Part shown: positions 1 through 11,345 of the stretch, piece after piece
Position numbering within the stretch: position 1 is the first letter of the stretch
Layout of the letters: each line of letters opens with the position of its first letter
Assembly (NCBI RefSeq): GCF_907165205.1
Contig: NC_058193.1
Coordinates: 38,519,021-38,583,020, forward strand
Direction: 5' to 3'
Source: Coccinella septempunctata
Lineage: Eukaryota; Arthropoda; Insecta; Coleoptera; Coccinellidae
DNA length: 64,000 nt
The notes under the pieces: generated by a model
The model's input: the letters and a program-made list of their open reading frames with translations, nothing else
The model's database searches: none
Told to the model about the DNA's origin: nothing
Translations under genes and position numbers: made by a program

Positions 1-400
1 AGCTCGATTTTGGTGGAAATCAGAGACGATGAATTTTTTGACAAATTTTCCATACATATGTATGGAAAAAATTCGAATTTTATAAAAAAAATTTTTGACT
101 CCGATCTGAACCAAATTTATACTCTTACCTAATTCGAGGGCGTAGATCACTAAAATGCAAACAGATATTTTAAAAAAAAATTAATTTTCGAGTTATGGTC
201 GATAGAAAATTCGAAATTTTGGACCTTCGCGGGAAAATTCATAACTTTCAAACTGTACGCTACAACTTGATGAAAATTGGACCATTCTATTCATGCGAAG
301 GATCAATCTATATGTAAAAAATCAGCATCGGTCCATACCCATTTTTCTACCTACTGTAGCTCTTTAAATTTGACCTATTTTTCCGAAATTTTCCGTTTTT
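1..400. repeat. Right half of a foldback element, cut by the window edge
   Basis: This stretch matches 3228-3600 over its whole length with scattered substitutions, including the central palindrome CCATACATATGTATGG and the end resembling GAGCT..TTTGACC. The copy at 2958-3600 has an inverted left arm. Here the left arm would lie before base 1, so only the centre and right arm are present. A further piece around 430-490 resembles 3190-3250, so the copy may be compound. No coding capacity is seen. Confidence 0.7.
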
Positions 401-1215
401 TTGTTAAACTACTGATCATAAAAAGAAACTAATTACATATTCGCGATCTACGACCTTGATTCTATCAAAAAATGAAATCGGGTCGATGTAGGTCAAAAAA
501 AATTAGGATGGGACCTAGAAAAAAACAAATGTTATGTTATCAACCGACTGCCAATTTCTTATCTGTCTTTGACGTGCCAATAGAAACATCCTTTGATCCA
601 TCTCCTTTATTTCCAAGCATCAGCCTCAATCACATAAGGAAAGCTGGAGCTAACCAGTCTTCAGTAACATCGATGCATATAAATTAGTGCCGCCCCTACT
701 CGATGTCATCCACATCCATATTTCATCGCTGAACCGTAACACGTAGGATAAATAAGCTTTTCCAGTCACTTCCTTGGAAACTTGCCTAACTCACTAATGT
801 AATATTAAGGATATGGAGCTACACTTGGGCGAGTACCGGGCACAGAAGTTGCAGAAATAATCCAATTTAATAAAGACGTCGAGCAAATTCTACACCTGCA
901 GCCGAAACGGTTAACCAGTCAACCACCAAGCCAGTCATAATTAAATAGATTCGAGTTGACACTTCCAGGAGTTTGTAGGTTCACTCTGCTGGGAATGTGA
1001 TATCTAGGGGATGATATGGCCATGGGGAAGACACACATATCTTTGTTGAATTCAGTGAATCTGATCGCAGAATATGAAGCAGTTTTCATGATATCAACTA
1101 TGTATTGTAAGGATCCTTAAACATACCTCAATGAGATTTTAACTCGTGTTCTCTTTCATATAGAAAAACAACCAGAATATCATCTGAATTGATTTCATTA
1201 TAAGAAATGATTAAA

Positions 1216-1746
1216 ATAAGAAGCAATAGATTATGAAGGTTCTCAAAGACCTAAAAAGTTTCGTGTCCAAAAATCTGTTGGAAAAGTTCTTGCTCCAGTT
1301 TTTTGGTATTGCCATGGAGTAATCATGATTGATTTTTTGGATGAGGATAAAACAATAACCGGAGATTACTATTCGAAATTACTGACCACTCTACGGGAAA
1401 ATATTCAAGAGAAAAGACGTGGAAAGCTATCCAAAGGTGTTTCGTTTCTGCAAGACAACGCAAGACAACACAAATCTCATGTTGCCATGCAAACAATTCG
1501 TGATTTGGGGTTTGAATTACTAGAACACCCCCTTATTCATCAGATTTGGCTCCATCCGACTATAATCTCTTTCCTCAACTGAAAAAAAGTTGAAAAGGTC
1601 GTAAATTTTCTTCCAACGAGGAGATAATGAAAGCTGTGGAGGTCTGGTTTGCAGAGCAAGAAGAAAAATATGTTGAGAAATAAAATATTTTGGAAATTTT
1701 GTTTGGTTCTATAGTAGGCTAAGAATTTTTCAATATATCGATCGGG
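1216..1746 (+). pseudogene. mariner transposase fragment (C-terminal half) with right terminal inverted repeat
   Basis: The conceptual translation matches the mariner copy at 52143-53400 from the region after the first catalytic Asp to the C-terminus. It shows FRVQKS, HGVIMIDFL, the second catalytic Asp in LQDNARQHKSH and the third in SDLAPSDY, in the D,D34D spacing of mariner transposases. The N-terminal DNA-binding half and first catalytic Asp are missing. A frameshift lies near 1528 (an expected proline codon is disrupted) and there is a stop in the tail, so it cannot encode an active enzyme. The right end (about 1712-1746) aligns in inverted orientation with the left end of the 52-kb copy, and TA follows at 1747-1748, the mariner target dinucleotide. 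It lies in an intron of the receptor gene, opposite to its transcription. Confidence 0.88.
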
Positions 1747-1823
1747 TACTCTTTATATTTGTAGTTTTTGAGGCAATGACTGTAATTCTGTTCAGTCTTC
1801 GACAAATATTATTCTCCACTTAC

Positions 1824-1957
1824 CACATAAACAGCTCCTAAGGGCATTACCAGACAGGCTACCATCAGATCGGCCACAGCTAGAGACACGACAAGATAGT
1901 TTGCCACATTTTGTAGGTACTTCTCTAGGAGGATGGCCGCAATGACAAATACATTTC
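1824..1957 (-). CDS. 5-HT1: 5-HT1-type serotonin receptor, coding exon 3 (TM1 end to TM2)
   Basis: This internal exon reads from 1957 down to 1824. It is bounded by a TTTCTTGCAG acceptor and a GTAAGT donor (1818-1823), enters in phase 1 and leaves in phase 0. It encodes 44 residues plus a split Gly codon: the GNVFV motif with Asn1.50, the loop LLEKYLQNVANYL, and TM2 SLAVADL with Asp2.50 followed by CLVMPLGAVY. These are hallmarks of insect 5-HT1 receptors, class A GPCRs that sense serotonin and usually couple to Gi to lower cAMP. Other amine receptors differ in this loop. The residue after GAVY is Val, where the insect 5-HT1 proteins I remember have an acidic residue. TM3 onward is not in the window and should lie left of base 1. 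Confidence 0.9.
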
Positions 1958-2791
1958 CTGCAAGAAAAAAGCAAGGTGAAAACACATTTTTATGAAGGTA
2001 ATAATGAGAAATTACATAAACATTCTGAAGACCACACATGTTCACATAACAATTGCTGTAAAAAGTTCATTAATAGTGGGAGCTCTATTTTCTTTTGTCA
2101 CATAGAATGGAATAGAATAAAATCCAATATCAGAACCGATGAAAGAAAGCTGATACCATTTTGGTATGAACCAATACACGGACAATATTCAACAAGTCTT
2201 TGGGGATATCCTGAGGGTGCGTCCTCCTGCGAAGGTAGGGTCTTCCCGGTCGGTATCCGAGGACTTATCAACTTCATTAAGACGGTCATTAGACGGAATG
2301 TATCACCGAACCCTCCGCCAGTCCAGGGTGCTTGGAAAACAATTATCCAACTTAAATAGGTCTAACCTAGGTCGTATATCAGGTCGGTATCAGCGTTTCG
2401 GAGGATTCAGTACATTTGGGGTCGCAGGATTCATTACACGGAGTAATTGGGGACGATTCTGATTCCTGTTTATAATGATTCATGTTGAATGGGGATACAT
2501 CTGATAGCATGGGTGAAAGAAAGAAGGAAAAATTTCCACAGAAGAAAATTGTAGAGCACTATGTAGTAGGCATCACCAGAAGCATTGATTTCTGCTCAAT
2601 CTTCTGCTCTGCATCTCTTTCAGGATGAATTTTCCGAACAATCTTATAGCAGGAAGTTATACTTAAAGGTATGAAATTTCAAAAACTAACTTTGGGTTTT
2701 TTCTGTTGTAAAAACTACTCTTCTTCATAACAGATACAAGCAGTAACTCAATATACTTAGAAAATGTTCTTGATCTTTGATGATCTGTGTA
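1958..2791. other. Intron sequence, no gene seen
   Basis: This is the right flank of exon 3, inside the 8.4-kb intron between exons 2 and 3 of the receptor gene. Short open frames occur on both strands (for example 1976-2359), but none shows a recognisable domain and they overlap one another, so I treat them as chance. Confidence 0.6.
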
Positions 2792-2957
2792 CTATCGAAA
2801 GAGTCTTACCAGAAGAGAATGCAAATGACCAAAAGACTAGGAAAGTTTCAGGAAAAGGTCAACTTCACAGCTGTCTGTCTTAGCTTTTTGAATCCATAAC
2901 TTGAATGGATGCTGGGATCAGCTCATTTTAATGTCCAGAAAAGCTTACATTTGGTAT
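2792..2957. repeat. Left member of a ~165-bp direct repeat flanking a foldback element
   Basis: The sequence beginning CTATCGAAAGAGTCTTACC and ending near AAAAGCTTACATTTG recurs in the same orientation at 3600-3763 with only scattered differences. The two copies bracket the foldback element at 2958-3600. At this length they cannot be an ordinary target-site duplication. They are either outer parts of a larger composite element or the product of a tandem duplication. Confidence 0.8.
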
Positions 2958-3600
2958 CACGGAAATTGGAAAAATTTGGTCAACTTTGAAGAGCTATAAC
3001 AGCTAGAAAAACACTGGACTGGACATATGCTAATTTTTTGCATATAAATTGATTCTTTGCAAATAAAAAGGCCCAACCTTTATTCAGCTATAGCATATAG
3101 TTTAGATTTTATGATTCTTTCCGCGAAGGTTTGAAATTTCGCATTTTCCTTCGACCATAATTTAAAAAATAATCCTCATAGAAAAAATCTGTTTGCATAT
3201 TCGTAATCTACGACCTCGATTTAGTAAATTGTTCGATTTTGGTGAAAATCGGAGACGATGAATTTTTTGACAAATTTTCCATACATATGTATGGAAAAAA
3301 TTCGATTTTTCGAAAAATATTTTTTGACTTCGATTAAGATCAAATTGATACTCTTACCTAATTTGAGGGCGTAGATGACGAAAATGCAAACAGATATTTT
3401 AAAAAAAAATTACTTTTCAAGTTATGGTCGATGGAAAATTCAAAATTTCGAACCTTCGCGGGAAAAATCATAACTTTCAAAATGCACGCTACAGCTTGAT
3501 GAAAGTTGGACCATTCTATTCACGAAGGATCAATCTATATGTAAAAAAATCAGCATATGTCCAGACCCATTTTTATAGCTACTGGAGCTCTTCAAGTTGC
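2958..3600. mobile_element. Foldback (long inverted repeat) element
   Basis: The left arm (about 2958-3220) is the inverted complement of the right arm (about 3370-3600). For example GGACTGGACATATGCTAA on the left pairs with the AGCATATGTCC region on the right, and TTTGAAGAGCTATAACAGCT pairs with AGCTACTGGAGCTCTTCAAG. The centre carries the palindrome CCATACATATGTATGG. There is no transposase frame, so it is non-autonomous. A second copy begins the window, and the arm motif GAGCTATAACAGCTAG resembles the arms of the element at 57443-58045. It sits in an intron of the serotonin receptor gene. Confidence 0.75.
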
Positions 3601-3763
3601 TATCGAGAGAGTCTTACCAGAAGAGAATGCAAATGTCCAAAAGACTAGGAAACTGTCAGGAAAAGGTCCAATTCACAGCTGTCTGTCTTAGCTTTTTGAA
3701 TCCATAACTTGCATGGATGCTGAGATCAGCTCATTTTAATGTCGGGAAAAGCTTGCATTTGCA
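3600..3763. repeat. Right member of the ~165-bp direct repeat flanking a foldback element
   Basis: This is the same unit as 2792-2957, starting CTATCGAGAGAGTCTTACC. The repeat-to-repeat distance is about 808 bp. Sequence beyond about 3767 no longer matches. Confidence 0.8.
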
Positions 3764-6700
3764 AGGACAAAGAAATATCTTTATTTGGCCAAGTCTCGAA
3801 GAAACCCCTGTTTTCTTCGTGAAGTTTAATAATGATTTTTCAACCCTGCTCCCAACAAACCTTGGTTTAGCCTCTCGATTTTAGTGTTACCTTCTTCCTG
3901 TAGCTTTGGTGGTTCTTTTATTTGATGATATTTTAATAATAAGTAACTTTTATAGGTGCTGGTAGGTCATACACATGGATCAATAAGACTAAAGAGGCTG
4001 ATCCTCTCCCAAGAAGAAGATCTTAATATTCCCTAGCATACAGTCGATACATATAATTTATAGATGGGTTGAAATATCACTGTTGATCCTGGCAGCACTT
4101 GATGATACAATTTCGGACTCTGGATGATCTCTTGGAGTTCGGTTTTATGCGAAACATTCATGGAGCTCATTCGAACAGCCCCAGCTAATGACCCTTGAGG
4201 GACACCCTGTTACTGCCATCCATCTATAGCGAACGGCTTCCGTTTCGAAGCCAATAATGGAGAATTCGTTGCTATATTGCATTACCCAGCGCAGAATGCT
4301 ATTCCGGACCGGAAAATCCAGTTTAACATAACGGCATAACGCGGTGAAATTTTATCCAGTTGGGAAATTTTGTTTCTCTCTTTACACAAACAGGCGTCTG
4401 GCGTTATGGTCGTGGATGTTAAATTGAATTGAAGTCGAACATCACGCCTCGTATATTCTTTCGCCACACGGATTTACATAACAGACGGGGAGGTTTGAAA
4501 TTCTACGATGATCAAAGTACAGCGAGATGCAGATCGACTCTCAGCTTGAAAATTTTTCCGAGTTAATACTTGTTCACCGATTTCATCTTTTATTATTCAC
4601 TTCTTCCCAAGATACACCTAGACGATACAAATTTCGAAATCGAAAAGTTTCAATACAAACAATATCCTATCGACACCCAGTGATTTTTCGCGACAATGCT
4701 CTCGTCGATCGTCCTCAAACTTTTTTTTCTCTAAGAACGCCGTCGAATAACAGAATTAATTCTGGCGTTGTTCGGGGTTTCACAATCACTCCGCTGCCTC
4801 TCAAGAAATCCATTGAAACTTCTCGAGGTCCCCGACAAAGACGAAATTTGAAAGAAGTTTTCGGCAGGCATGTCAGCCCAGGAGTTTCGGACTCTCTTAA
4901 AAGTTGTTGATTATTTTTTCGTGTTGTCAGGGGCAAGGAAAGGCGAGGGTTGCGATATTCAATGGAAAAGGAATTCCGGTTATTCGAACACTAGGAGGAA
5001 GGGGTGAAAAAATTACCGAGGAGAACCCTTAACATACCTTGAAGTCGAAGTTAGAGAGCTGAGAATATGAGGATAAACCAGCCCGTCACAGCTGTATTTT
5101 TGGAATATTTTTTTTCATGGCGGGAAAGCTTTAGTTCTGAACAAAATACCCCAGTCAAATCTTCACTTCAACCCTTGAAACATCAACAAGAAGATAATGT
5201 AGGTAGGTAACGATTCAACCTCAAGATTAATCTCGAAATTGCTCGCTGATTTTATAACTCCCAAAGCTTTCCAATCTCATTTGTAGAAATTGCTGCATCA
5301 CACATGCTTTCGACTATTCAATTCAATTCCGTACTGAAAATTTTATTATAATTCCTCTGGAAAGGCAGTGCAATCTTCGCTAGTCGAAAGATATCAAATC
5401 TCCTTTTTATTCCCAACCACTCTGTCAGTTTTGCATAGTGAGCTGGAGTAAGAGGAAATGCTCCCATTTGAAAATCCAAATGAGACGACCAGTTTAATCA
5501 GGAGAGATCAGTATCGTTTCGGGTCCACGATAAAATGTGTAGGGAAATGATGCTGAGAAGGTATAATGTGAATATACACAGAATAAGGCCAAGAGTTTAG
5601 TACGTATAAACTTTAATGCAGATGGAAGGGGTTATAAGCGTTATCACCTAATTTTTCTCGCTGAAACCCCAGTTATGATTATGTTTGCCCACTGCAGAGT
5701 ACCTGGAGAATATCGCAAAGCTTTACGATCCACCAGCAATCGTCGAATTGCCACCATTTCAACATCTGAAATCCGATCTCGTGTTTTCTGTCATAATACA
5801 TTATGAAAACATGGCAGCAGTTTCGCGTAAACAAGAAAACCTAATAATGAGCCCATTTGTGCGATAAAAAACCTGCAATAAAGTTCCAGCAACGACTGTC
5901 CGTGAATAGTAATGCCCAGGGATGGGTAGTTTGTCCTGGAAAACGCGTTATTTCCTCATCGTTCCGAACCGAATGTGAAAAAGAAATATAAGACCAGGTT
6001 CCAGGGTTGCGACTCGAGGAATATTGCTTCTGCCTGGAATTTACCTTTCTGGATATCAGAATTCTACAAATTTTCCTATGGAAACTATACATCTGAACCT
6101 TGTTTTTTGAAATGAAGTCCATAATAAGCACAGTTTTCACGTGAAGAATGCTCTATTTTTCACTGCAAATAAAACATTTCTTGTTTGTGGTAAAATGATC
6201 AATATTTGTCGAAAAAAATTAGCAGCCAGACCACATAACCCACTGCCTCAAACTCAGCAATTAATTCATACATTCGTTATCGTAGTACTGCCACAAAACC
6301 CACACAAAATTTGTCATTCAAACTCGAAGTGGGAGTTTATTACCCCAAGCAAATGAAGGTAAAACGATATATCACGCTGAATTAAGGAATTTTACACCTC
6401 CAAGCGAGATTTATTACAAACAGTTGGCATTGTATTGCTTTCACAGAATTTTTTCTTCCAGTTATTCTAGGATGAATTTAAGTAGTTTTAAGCTGTTCCT
6501 GTTGAAACGAGAGTGTTTTAATTCTGTATCAGGGTCAAATATGTAGAACCTAATGCAATTAGGTAGAATTTATTCGTGAAATCACTTTTTCTCTACAGTA
6601 CGTCGTTGAAGCCTTCAACTTCCAATGAAAACTCTAGAGAATTGAAATTTGAGTTTGGCTGAGCTTATTAATGGACTCTGAAATTTCTCGACAGCTTTAC

Positions 6701-7723
6701 AAGTGGGCGCATGCTTTAAAAACCATTACATCAAGTATTATTGTGACAATACCTACATTTTCTATCGTCCTGCAATTCAAATTCCCATCACATATTAAAA
6801 ATAACGAGCCAAAAATGGCGGATGTATTTCTGATCGTTCAGATTTTCGATAACGAAATGTCCATCCGTCATCCCCCTTTTTCTATTAGGGGAAATACGTC
6901 GAAATTTGCTTATCGTTATTGAACAGCGAATATACGTCAAACAAATCGAATAAATTGAACAGTAATGGCCCAAACTTGATGGCAACGTATAACTGGATTA
7001 ACGAAAGCAGAATCAAATAATTTTGACTACAGAGGGTTTGAAATTTCTGGTTTCATACACATAAATTCGAATCAAGTTAAGATAACTAAGTTTCAGTTCT
7101 ACCCAATCAATTCCATCTATTATTAGCAGAGTGATTAATTATAAGAGCAGGGGGAAGGCTGCTGCCATGCTGAAATCTCCGGAGTAAATTCTGCAAGAAT
7201 AACTGAAAAAGTCCAACTCAGGGACAATGAGCGTTCTCCCTACGATCAAAATCGTATTCCAGCAGGAACCGATACACCATTGTGACAGTTGAAACAATCT
7301 CCCACTCTTCGGACCCCCTTCCACTGCAAGATTCATCACAGTAACTGGTCTCAGCTTGTTTGCCGTACTTTAAATCACGTCGCAACAGGTTCGTTCGGCA
7401 GGGACGCTCATGAATATTTCAGAAAAGCATTACACGCGAGGTTCGGACCAATTACAATCAATACGTTATTTCAATGCGGGATTGCTGTCTGGCAGAATTT
7501 ACATTTCGTGGTTCGGTCGTATCAGCAGATACGATGTCGTTGCATTGTTGCATTAGCCAGAAACCTCTATGGGGTGGCAGGTTTGCGAGGGCGTACGTTC
7601 AGCAGGAAACAGATGAATTATTCGGGGGTGCTTTGGGGGAGAGATCGGTGAGATGGATGTGCTAGGCGGGGACGATTGGTTTCGAAATTCGCTTTCTCGA
7701 ACGCCGTGAATCCAAATTATATA
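3764..7723. other. Intron sequence, no gene seen
   Basis: This is a long part of the receptor intron. The short open frames here (for example 4527-4910 plus, 5841-6140 minus) show no recognisable domains, and I see no matched splice sites or repeats. Confidence 0.55.
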
Positions 7724-8111
7724 CAGGGAGCTACAGAGCAGATTGGGGACTTTCAAATGGCTATGAAAAAAATGGTGAAAGTTGGAGACAAACCGTTTTA
7801 TGTATTCGAATCAGTAAGAGATATAGTTTTTGTACTCAAATTTTGGAAATCATAACTGTAAGATGGCGGCCGTCAGGAGCGATGTACTGATGTAGTTGAT
7901 TTTGAAAGTTTTCCAACGCTTTTTGACATATGGCGGGAGGTATGACCTGGATTCCTTCGGTTATTGGGTACTTGTGGTGTGTCAGGGTGTTTGGACGATG
8001 TTTGAACACCCTATTTTTTTCAGTCGAGTTGTGTGGGCTGTAGCCCCATCCTTTTGGAACCAGATGTCACCCAGATGTTTCAATTCAGGCTGTAGAACCT
8101 TCCTCACCCTG
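7724..8111. mobile_element. MITE-like element with CAGGG ends and TATA flanks
   Basis: The left end starts CAGGGAGCTACAG directly after TATA. The right end finishes CTCACCCTG directly before TATA. The inverted right end (CAGGGTGAGG..CTACAG) matches the left end imperfectly. The CAGGG terminus is shared with the elements at 57443-58045 and 61196-61295. At 388 bp with no transposase frame it is most simply a non-autonomous DNA element with a TA or TATA target duplication. An inner inverted pair, AGGGTGTTTG and TTGAACACCCT (near 7984-8012), may be a smaller nested element. Confidence 0.5.
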
Positions 8112-9305
8112 TATACTCGATGCGACTGAAGTTTTCTGATTTATAGTCAGCAATACTCAAACTTTGTTCATCGAAAATGAGCAAGGACTCTGACCCCTTT
8201 TGAATGGCATATTTGCTGCTCTTTCTAAGAACTAAAGCATTCCATTAGAGTCCTGAGATGAAAAATTGATAATTCAAGAATGAAAAATAACATATTTATT
8301 ATCGAAAATCTCCAAAGATCTTGAAGTTTTACTTTTTAATGAGGGTTTTCGAACACAAAGTGGTGGAAGTATAAAAGAAGATTATGCAAAAAACACACAA
8401 AATAGATTGCTTCCCCAAATTCTTTCTTGACAGAAAATCTGGCTCAAAAAAGACAACTCAAATGGTGAGAGAAACACTGATCCTAAAAACACCAAGAAGG
8501 TGCCACGAAATCTAAATTCATGATGATAAAACACACCAATACCTCATCAGTATGGATTCGTTTGGGGCGTATAACAAAAAAAAAGAAAATTCGAATGATT
8601 GATACCACATACCTTTCTCCAACAATAATCTTCAACATCCCATACATCTCCTGAAAAATTTCAATAACAGGGACCTGGCTGAAATCGACCATAATTTATC
8701 GTCGGAAAGTAAAATCCCTTATGTTCTTGTAGCTTCCAGCCATTCCTCAGAATCACTTTCAAAAGATACGTTGTGGGATATTGATGTGACACGAGCCTGC
8801 CTTAACGAATGTCTGTTGCAGAGGCCACCTGCCTCCATTCATCATGCTGCATGCTCTGTACCTCGAATTTTATCGAACAACGAAGCATCGAGCTTCGACT
8901 CAAGAAAAATTACGCGGAAAATGTTATCTGTGTTGTCAATCCACCATGAGATTGATGGAGAACCTACATGTTTCGGATTATCGAAGTTCTTGTTATTCTC
9001 AATTTTATCCCTAGCTTTTCACAGCTATTCTTTTGTAATATAACACCAAGAAGTAATGAGATTGAGTAGGTACTCCGATATAATCTGAACTTTTTGTGTC
9101 TGAATAATGTGTTAGTTGCCATTAAGTGTGAAGAACAGCTTCCCTCATAGAGACAGGCAAATCTTTGCAGAAGAATTGGTTTTTCCACCCACTGCAGGAA
9201 TGAAACAGTACAGGGTATGAGTCTAGACATGTTCACACCCTCAAAGCTGTCTACCTTACCATAGAAGCTATGAGAATTTGGACAGGATGTTCTGGTGGTA
9301 CCATT
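8112..9305. other. Intron sequence, no gene seen
   Basis: This is the rest of the receptor intron left of the 188-codon open frame. I see only short frames without recognisable domains. Confidence 0.5.
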
Positions 9306-9311
9306 TTTATT
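9306..9311 (-). promoter_or_regulatory. AATAAA polyadenylation signal candidate
   Basis: AATAAA read on the minus strand lies about 80 bp past the stop codon of the open frame 9957-9391. This is where a poly(A) signal would be expected if that frame is a terminal exon. The hexamer is common by chance in AT-rich DNA. Confidence 0.35.
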
Positions 9312-9390
9312 AAAACGTCGAAATCTCCCAACATATACTCATTTTCCGGTTTCACAAGGTTAAAATACAACAAACACCCCAAATTCCAAC

Positions 9391-9957
9391 TCAAGAACAG
9401 AACGATCTATTGTCCTGGTCACTATATCCCTCGCTCTCCGAAGAACTATAACGTAGCCTCCTTGATACTCCAGGACTCGGAGAATGCATGGCTGAGTACC
9501 TCTTCCTCAGGATGTGGAGCAGTTCACTGGGGACCGTCTTCTTTTCAGGCAACGACCTGGTACCGACAGGCTTCAGCATCACCTTCTCCAAATCCCAAAA
9601 CGTATAACCATCCCCGGCTTCTGACAGGTCTTCCTCTAGATCCGGTGGTAGGGGAGGTGGTTGAGGAACTAAGAAAGCCTTATCGTGATCAGATTCATCG
9701 CCTAAATCATCCATCATCTCGCACATCTTTCGACAACGGCGACAGCAGTATTCCTTTACGTTGTTTGGCTTGGAGGCGATAGGTTTCTGCTGGAGATTGA
9801 CGCGGTTGGTTTCGATGAAGTGCTCGTTGATCACCACCCTGTATGCTGGAAAGAGCCCCTTGGGAAGACGCATCAGTATCTTGATCATGAAGCTTCTCTT
9901 GGTGAAATCCCTCAGGAAGTCCAACAGGAACATAGTGAGACTTTCGATGGGTGGCAT
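9391..9957 (-). CDS. Unrecognised 188-codon open frame nested in a receptor intron
   Basis: I do not recognise this protein. The frame opens with a hydrophobic and basic stretch (SLTMFLLDFLRDFTKRSFMI). A CCRRCRKMC cysteine and basic cluster follows near residues 69-77. Then come an acidic segment (MMDDLGDESDHDK), a proline run (PQPPPLPPD), a second acidic stretch and a Ser-rich C-terminus (YSSSESEGYS). It is the longest non-repeat open frame in the window, and its composition is unlike translated AT-rich noise. The ATG at 9957 follows CTGACACAG, a possible splice acceptor, so it could be a terminal exon rather than a complete gene. A second overlapping frame (10012-9707) is open and may hint at a frameshift near 9935. 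It lies on the same strand as the receptor but inside its intron 2, so it would be a nested gene, an alternative 3' exon or a decayed retrocopy. Confidence 0.4.
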   Translation of the reverse strand: MPPIESLTMFLLDFLRDFTKRSFMIKILMRLPKGLFPAYRVVINEHFIETNRVNLQQKPIASKPNNVKEYCCRRCRKMCEMMDDLGDESDHDKAFLVPQPPPLPPDLEEDLSEAGDGYTFWDLEKVMLKPVGTRSLPEKKTVPSELLHILRKRYSAMHSPSPGVSRRLRYSSSESEGYSDQDNRSFCS

Positions 9958-10354
9958 TCTGTGTCAGAGCAATGTCTAGATTCATCGATAGTGATGGATT
10001 GACGTTGAGCATAGAGAAGCTATTCTATGATCAAAAGGCTTACAATACTGCAGCCTGTTCTTTATGTTCTCCACCATACAGATATCTAAATGTTTGTAAT
10101 TATGCTGTTGATGAAAAGGTATTCAATTTACGAGACCTTTCTTCAGCTGTTCGTATCTTCCAAAGCGTTTTCTGAGAATTTCAACTACTACTTCAAAATC
10201 ATCTGTGTAGTTTTCATGATTTACTGAAAGTTGACAAAATTATTGACTACACAGCAAATATATGATGTATGTAACGAGGAGGTGAAGTCCTCATGGACCA
10301 CTATACCCCTGAATTCCCTCCCCCATTCCCTCTAAGAAAAAAAACTCCACTTAC

Positions 10355-10564
10355 CGATGATGGTAACCAGGATCATAAGACCGAGGAACAGTGAAAGGAA
10401 TCCGAGCAAAATGATGTCAGCCAGAGGTTCGTCGACGTAAAAGTCAAGCGAAGATTTATTGGTGAGATTCCCCACAGTTCCATTATCCGACACCAGGCAG
10501 GGCTGCGAGCAGTTGTTGAACCCTTCGGGGGTTGAGTTGTCGGGGGTGAGGAACCGGTATAGAA
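10355..10564 (-). CDS. 5-HT1: 5-HT1-type serotonin receptor, coding exon 2 (extracellular region and TM1)
   Basis: This exon runs from a TTTTGCAG acceptor (just right of 10564) to a GTAAGT donor at 10349-10354. It enters and leaves in phase 1, and the joins with the exons on both sides are in frame. The first part is an extracellular tail with five N-glycosylation sequons (NST, NCS, NGT, NLT, NKS) and two cysteines. It ends with the hydrophobic TM1 segment DIILLGFLSLFLGLMILVTI, and the split Gly codon completes the GN motif at the start of exon 3. An extracellular, N-glycosylated tail before TM1 fits a class A amine receptor. The downstream intron is 8.4 kb. Assignment rests on the exact junction with exon 3, because N-termini of these receptors are poorly conserved. 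Confidence 0.85.
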
Positions 10565-10975
10565 CTGCAAAAAAAATGAACGATCATATTAGAATTTTGC
10601 CTACGTCTCGGCGAGAAGACATTCGGTTTGTCCGTAGGGGTAAACGGCGGATGCAAGTTCTTTTATTTCGTATGGAATGAGTTCAGCGGTAAAGTTTTAT
10701 TCGTTTATGGGGTAAGGATTGCGTTAGGGCTCCGAGGGATAAGGAGCGTAATCAGGATTTACGGTGGGCTGTAGGCATACCGAATAATGTGATTCCGTGT
10801 TTCACCTGTAAATTTTCATCAAGAATTACTGTCAAGAAGGTACTGGGAATGCATCGTTTGAAAAGTTGGCTTAGAGGGATTTTCGCTGAGTTCGCAGGAC
10901 TGTTCTCTGAAGTCACGTGTTGTTTGAGATCTGGTCAGGTAACAACGTCTTCATCTGAATTCAACTTTCAACAAT
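10565..10975. other. Intron 1 sequence, right flank of exon 2
   Basis: Noncoding part of the 1.47-kb intron between coding exons 1 and 2. I see no feature before the satellite units begin at 10976. Confidence 0.55.
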
Positions 10976-11345
10976 GTGATACATATTCTGAAAGAGCAAC
11001 TCTTCTAGTTATAAATCTGAGAAGTTCATCCATTTCGGCTCAACCGTTCGGTCTTGTGGACTTTTTAACTGAACCAAACTTTTTGGGAATTTTTCGAAGG
11101 TTAACTTGATACGCGTTCCTTCCAGAAAAATCATCATAGGTCTGATTGTGATACATATTCTGAGAGAGCAACTCTCTAAGTTATAAATCTGAGAATTTCA
11201 TCCATTTCGGCACAACCGTTCGGTCTTGTGGACTTTTTAACTGAACCAAACTTTTTTGGGAATTTTTCGAAGGTTAACTTGATACGCGTTCCTCCCAGAA
11301 AAATCATCATAGGTCTGATTGTGATACATATTCTGAGAGAGCAAC
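10976..11345. repeat. 175-bp satellite family, about 2.2 tandem units
   Basis: GTGATACATATTCTG recurs at 10976, 11148 and 11321, a period of 172-173 bp. The units share ATAAATCTGAGAA, TCATCCATTTCGGC and AACCGTTCGGTCTTG with the arrays at 41.5, 44.1 and 54.6 kb, so they belong to one dispersed family. The two complete units here are more alike (both have the CTTGATACGCGTTCCT segment) than either is to the other arrays, which suggests local amplification. They sit in intron 1 of the receptor gene. Confidence 0.92.

Noticed and set aside
1..1823. Search for the next receptor exon (TM3 and DRY region) left of exon 3
   Set aside because: No minus-strand sequence resembling TM3 or a DRY motif is present; it must lie outside the window.
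1809..2045. 78-codon minus frame as a complete small protein
   Set aside because: Only 1824-1957 is coding; clear acceptor and donor sites show that the rest is intron.
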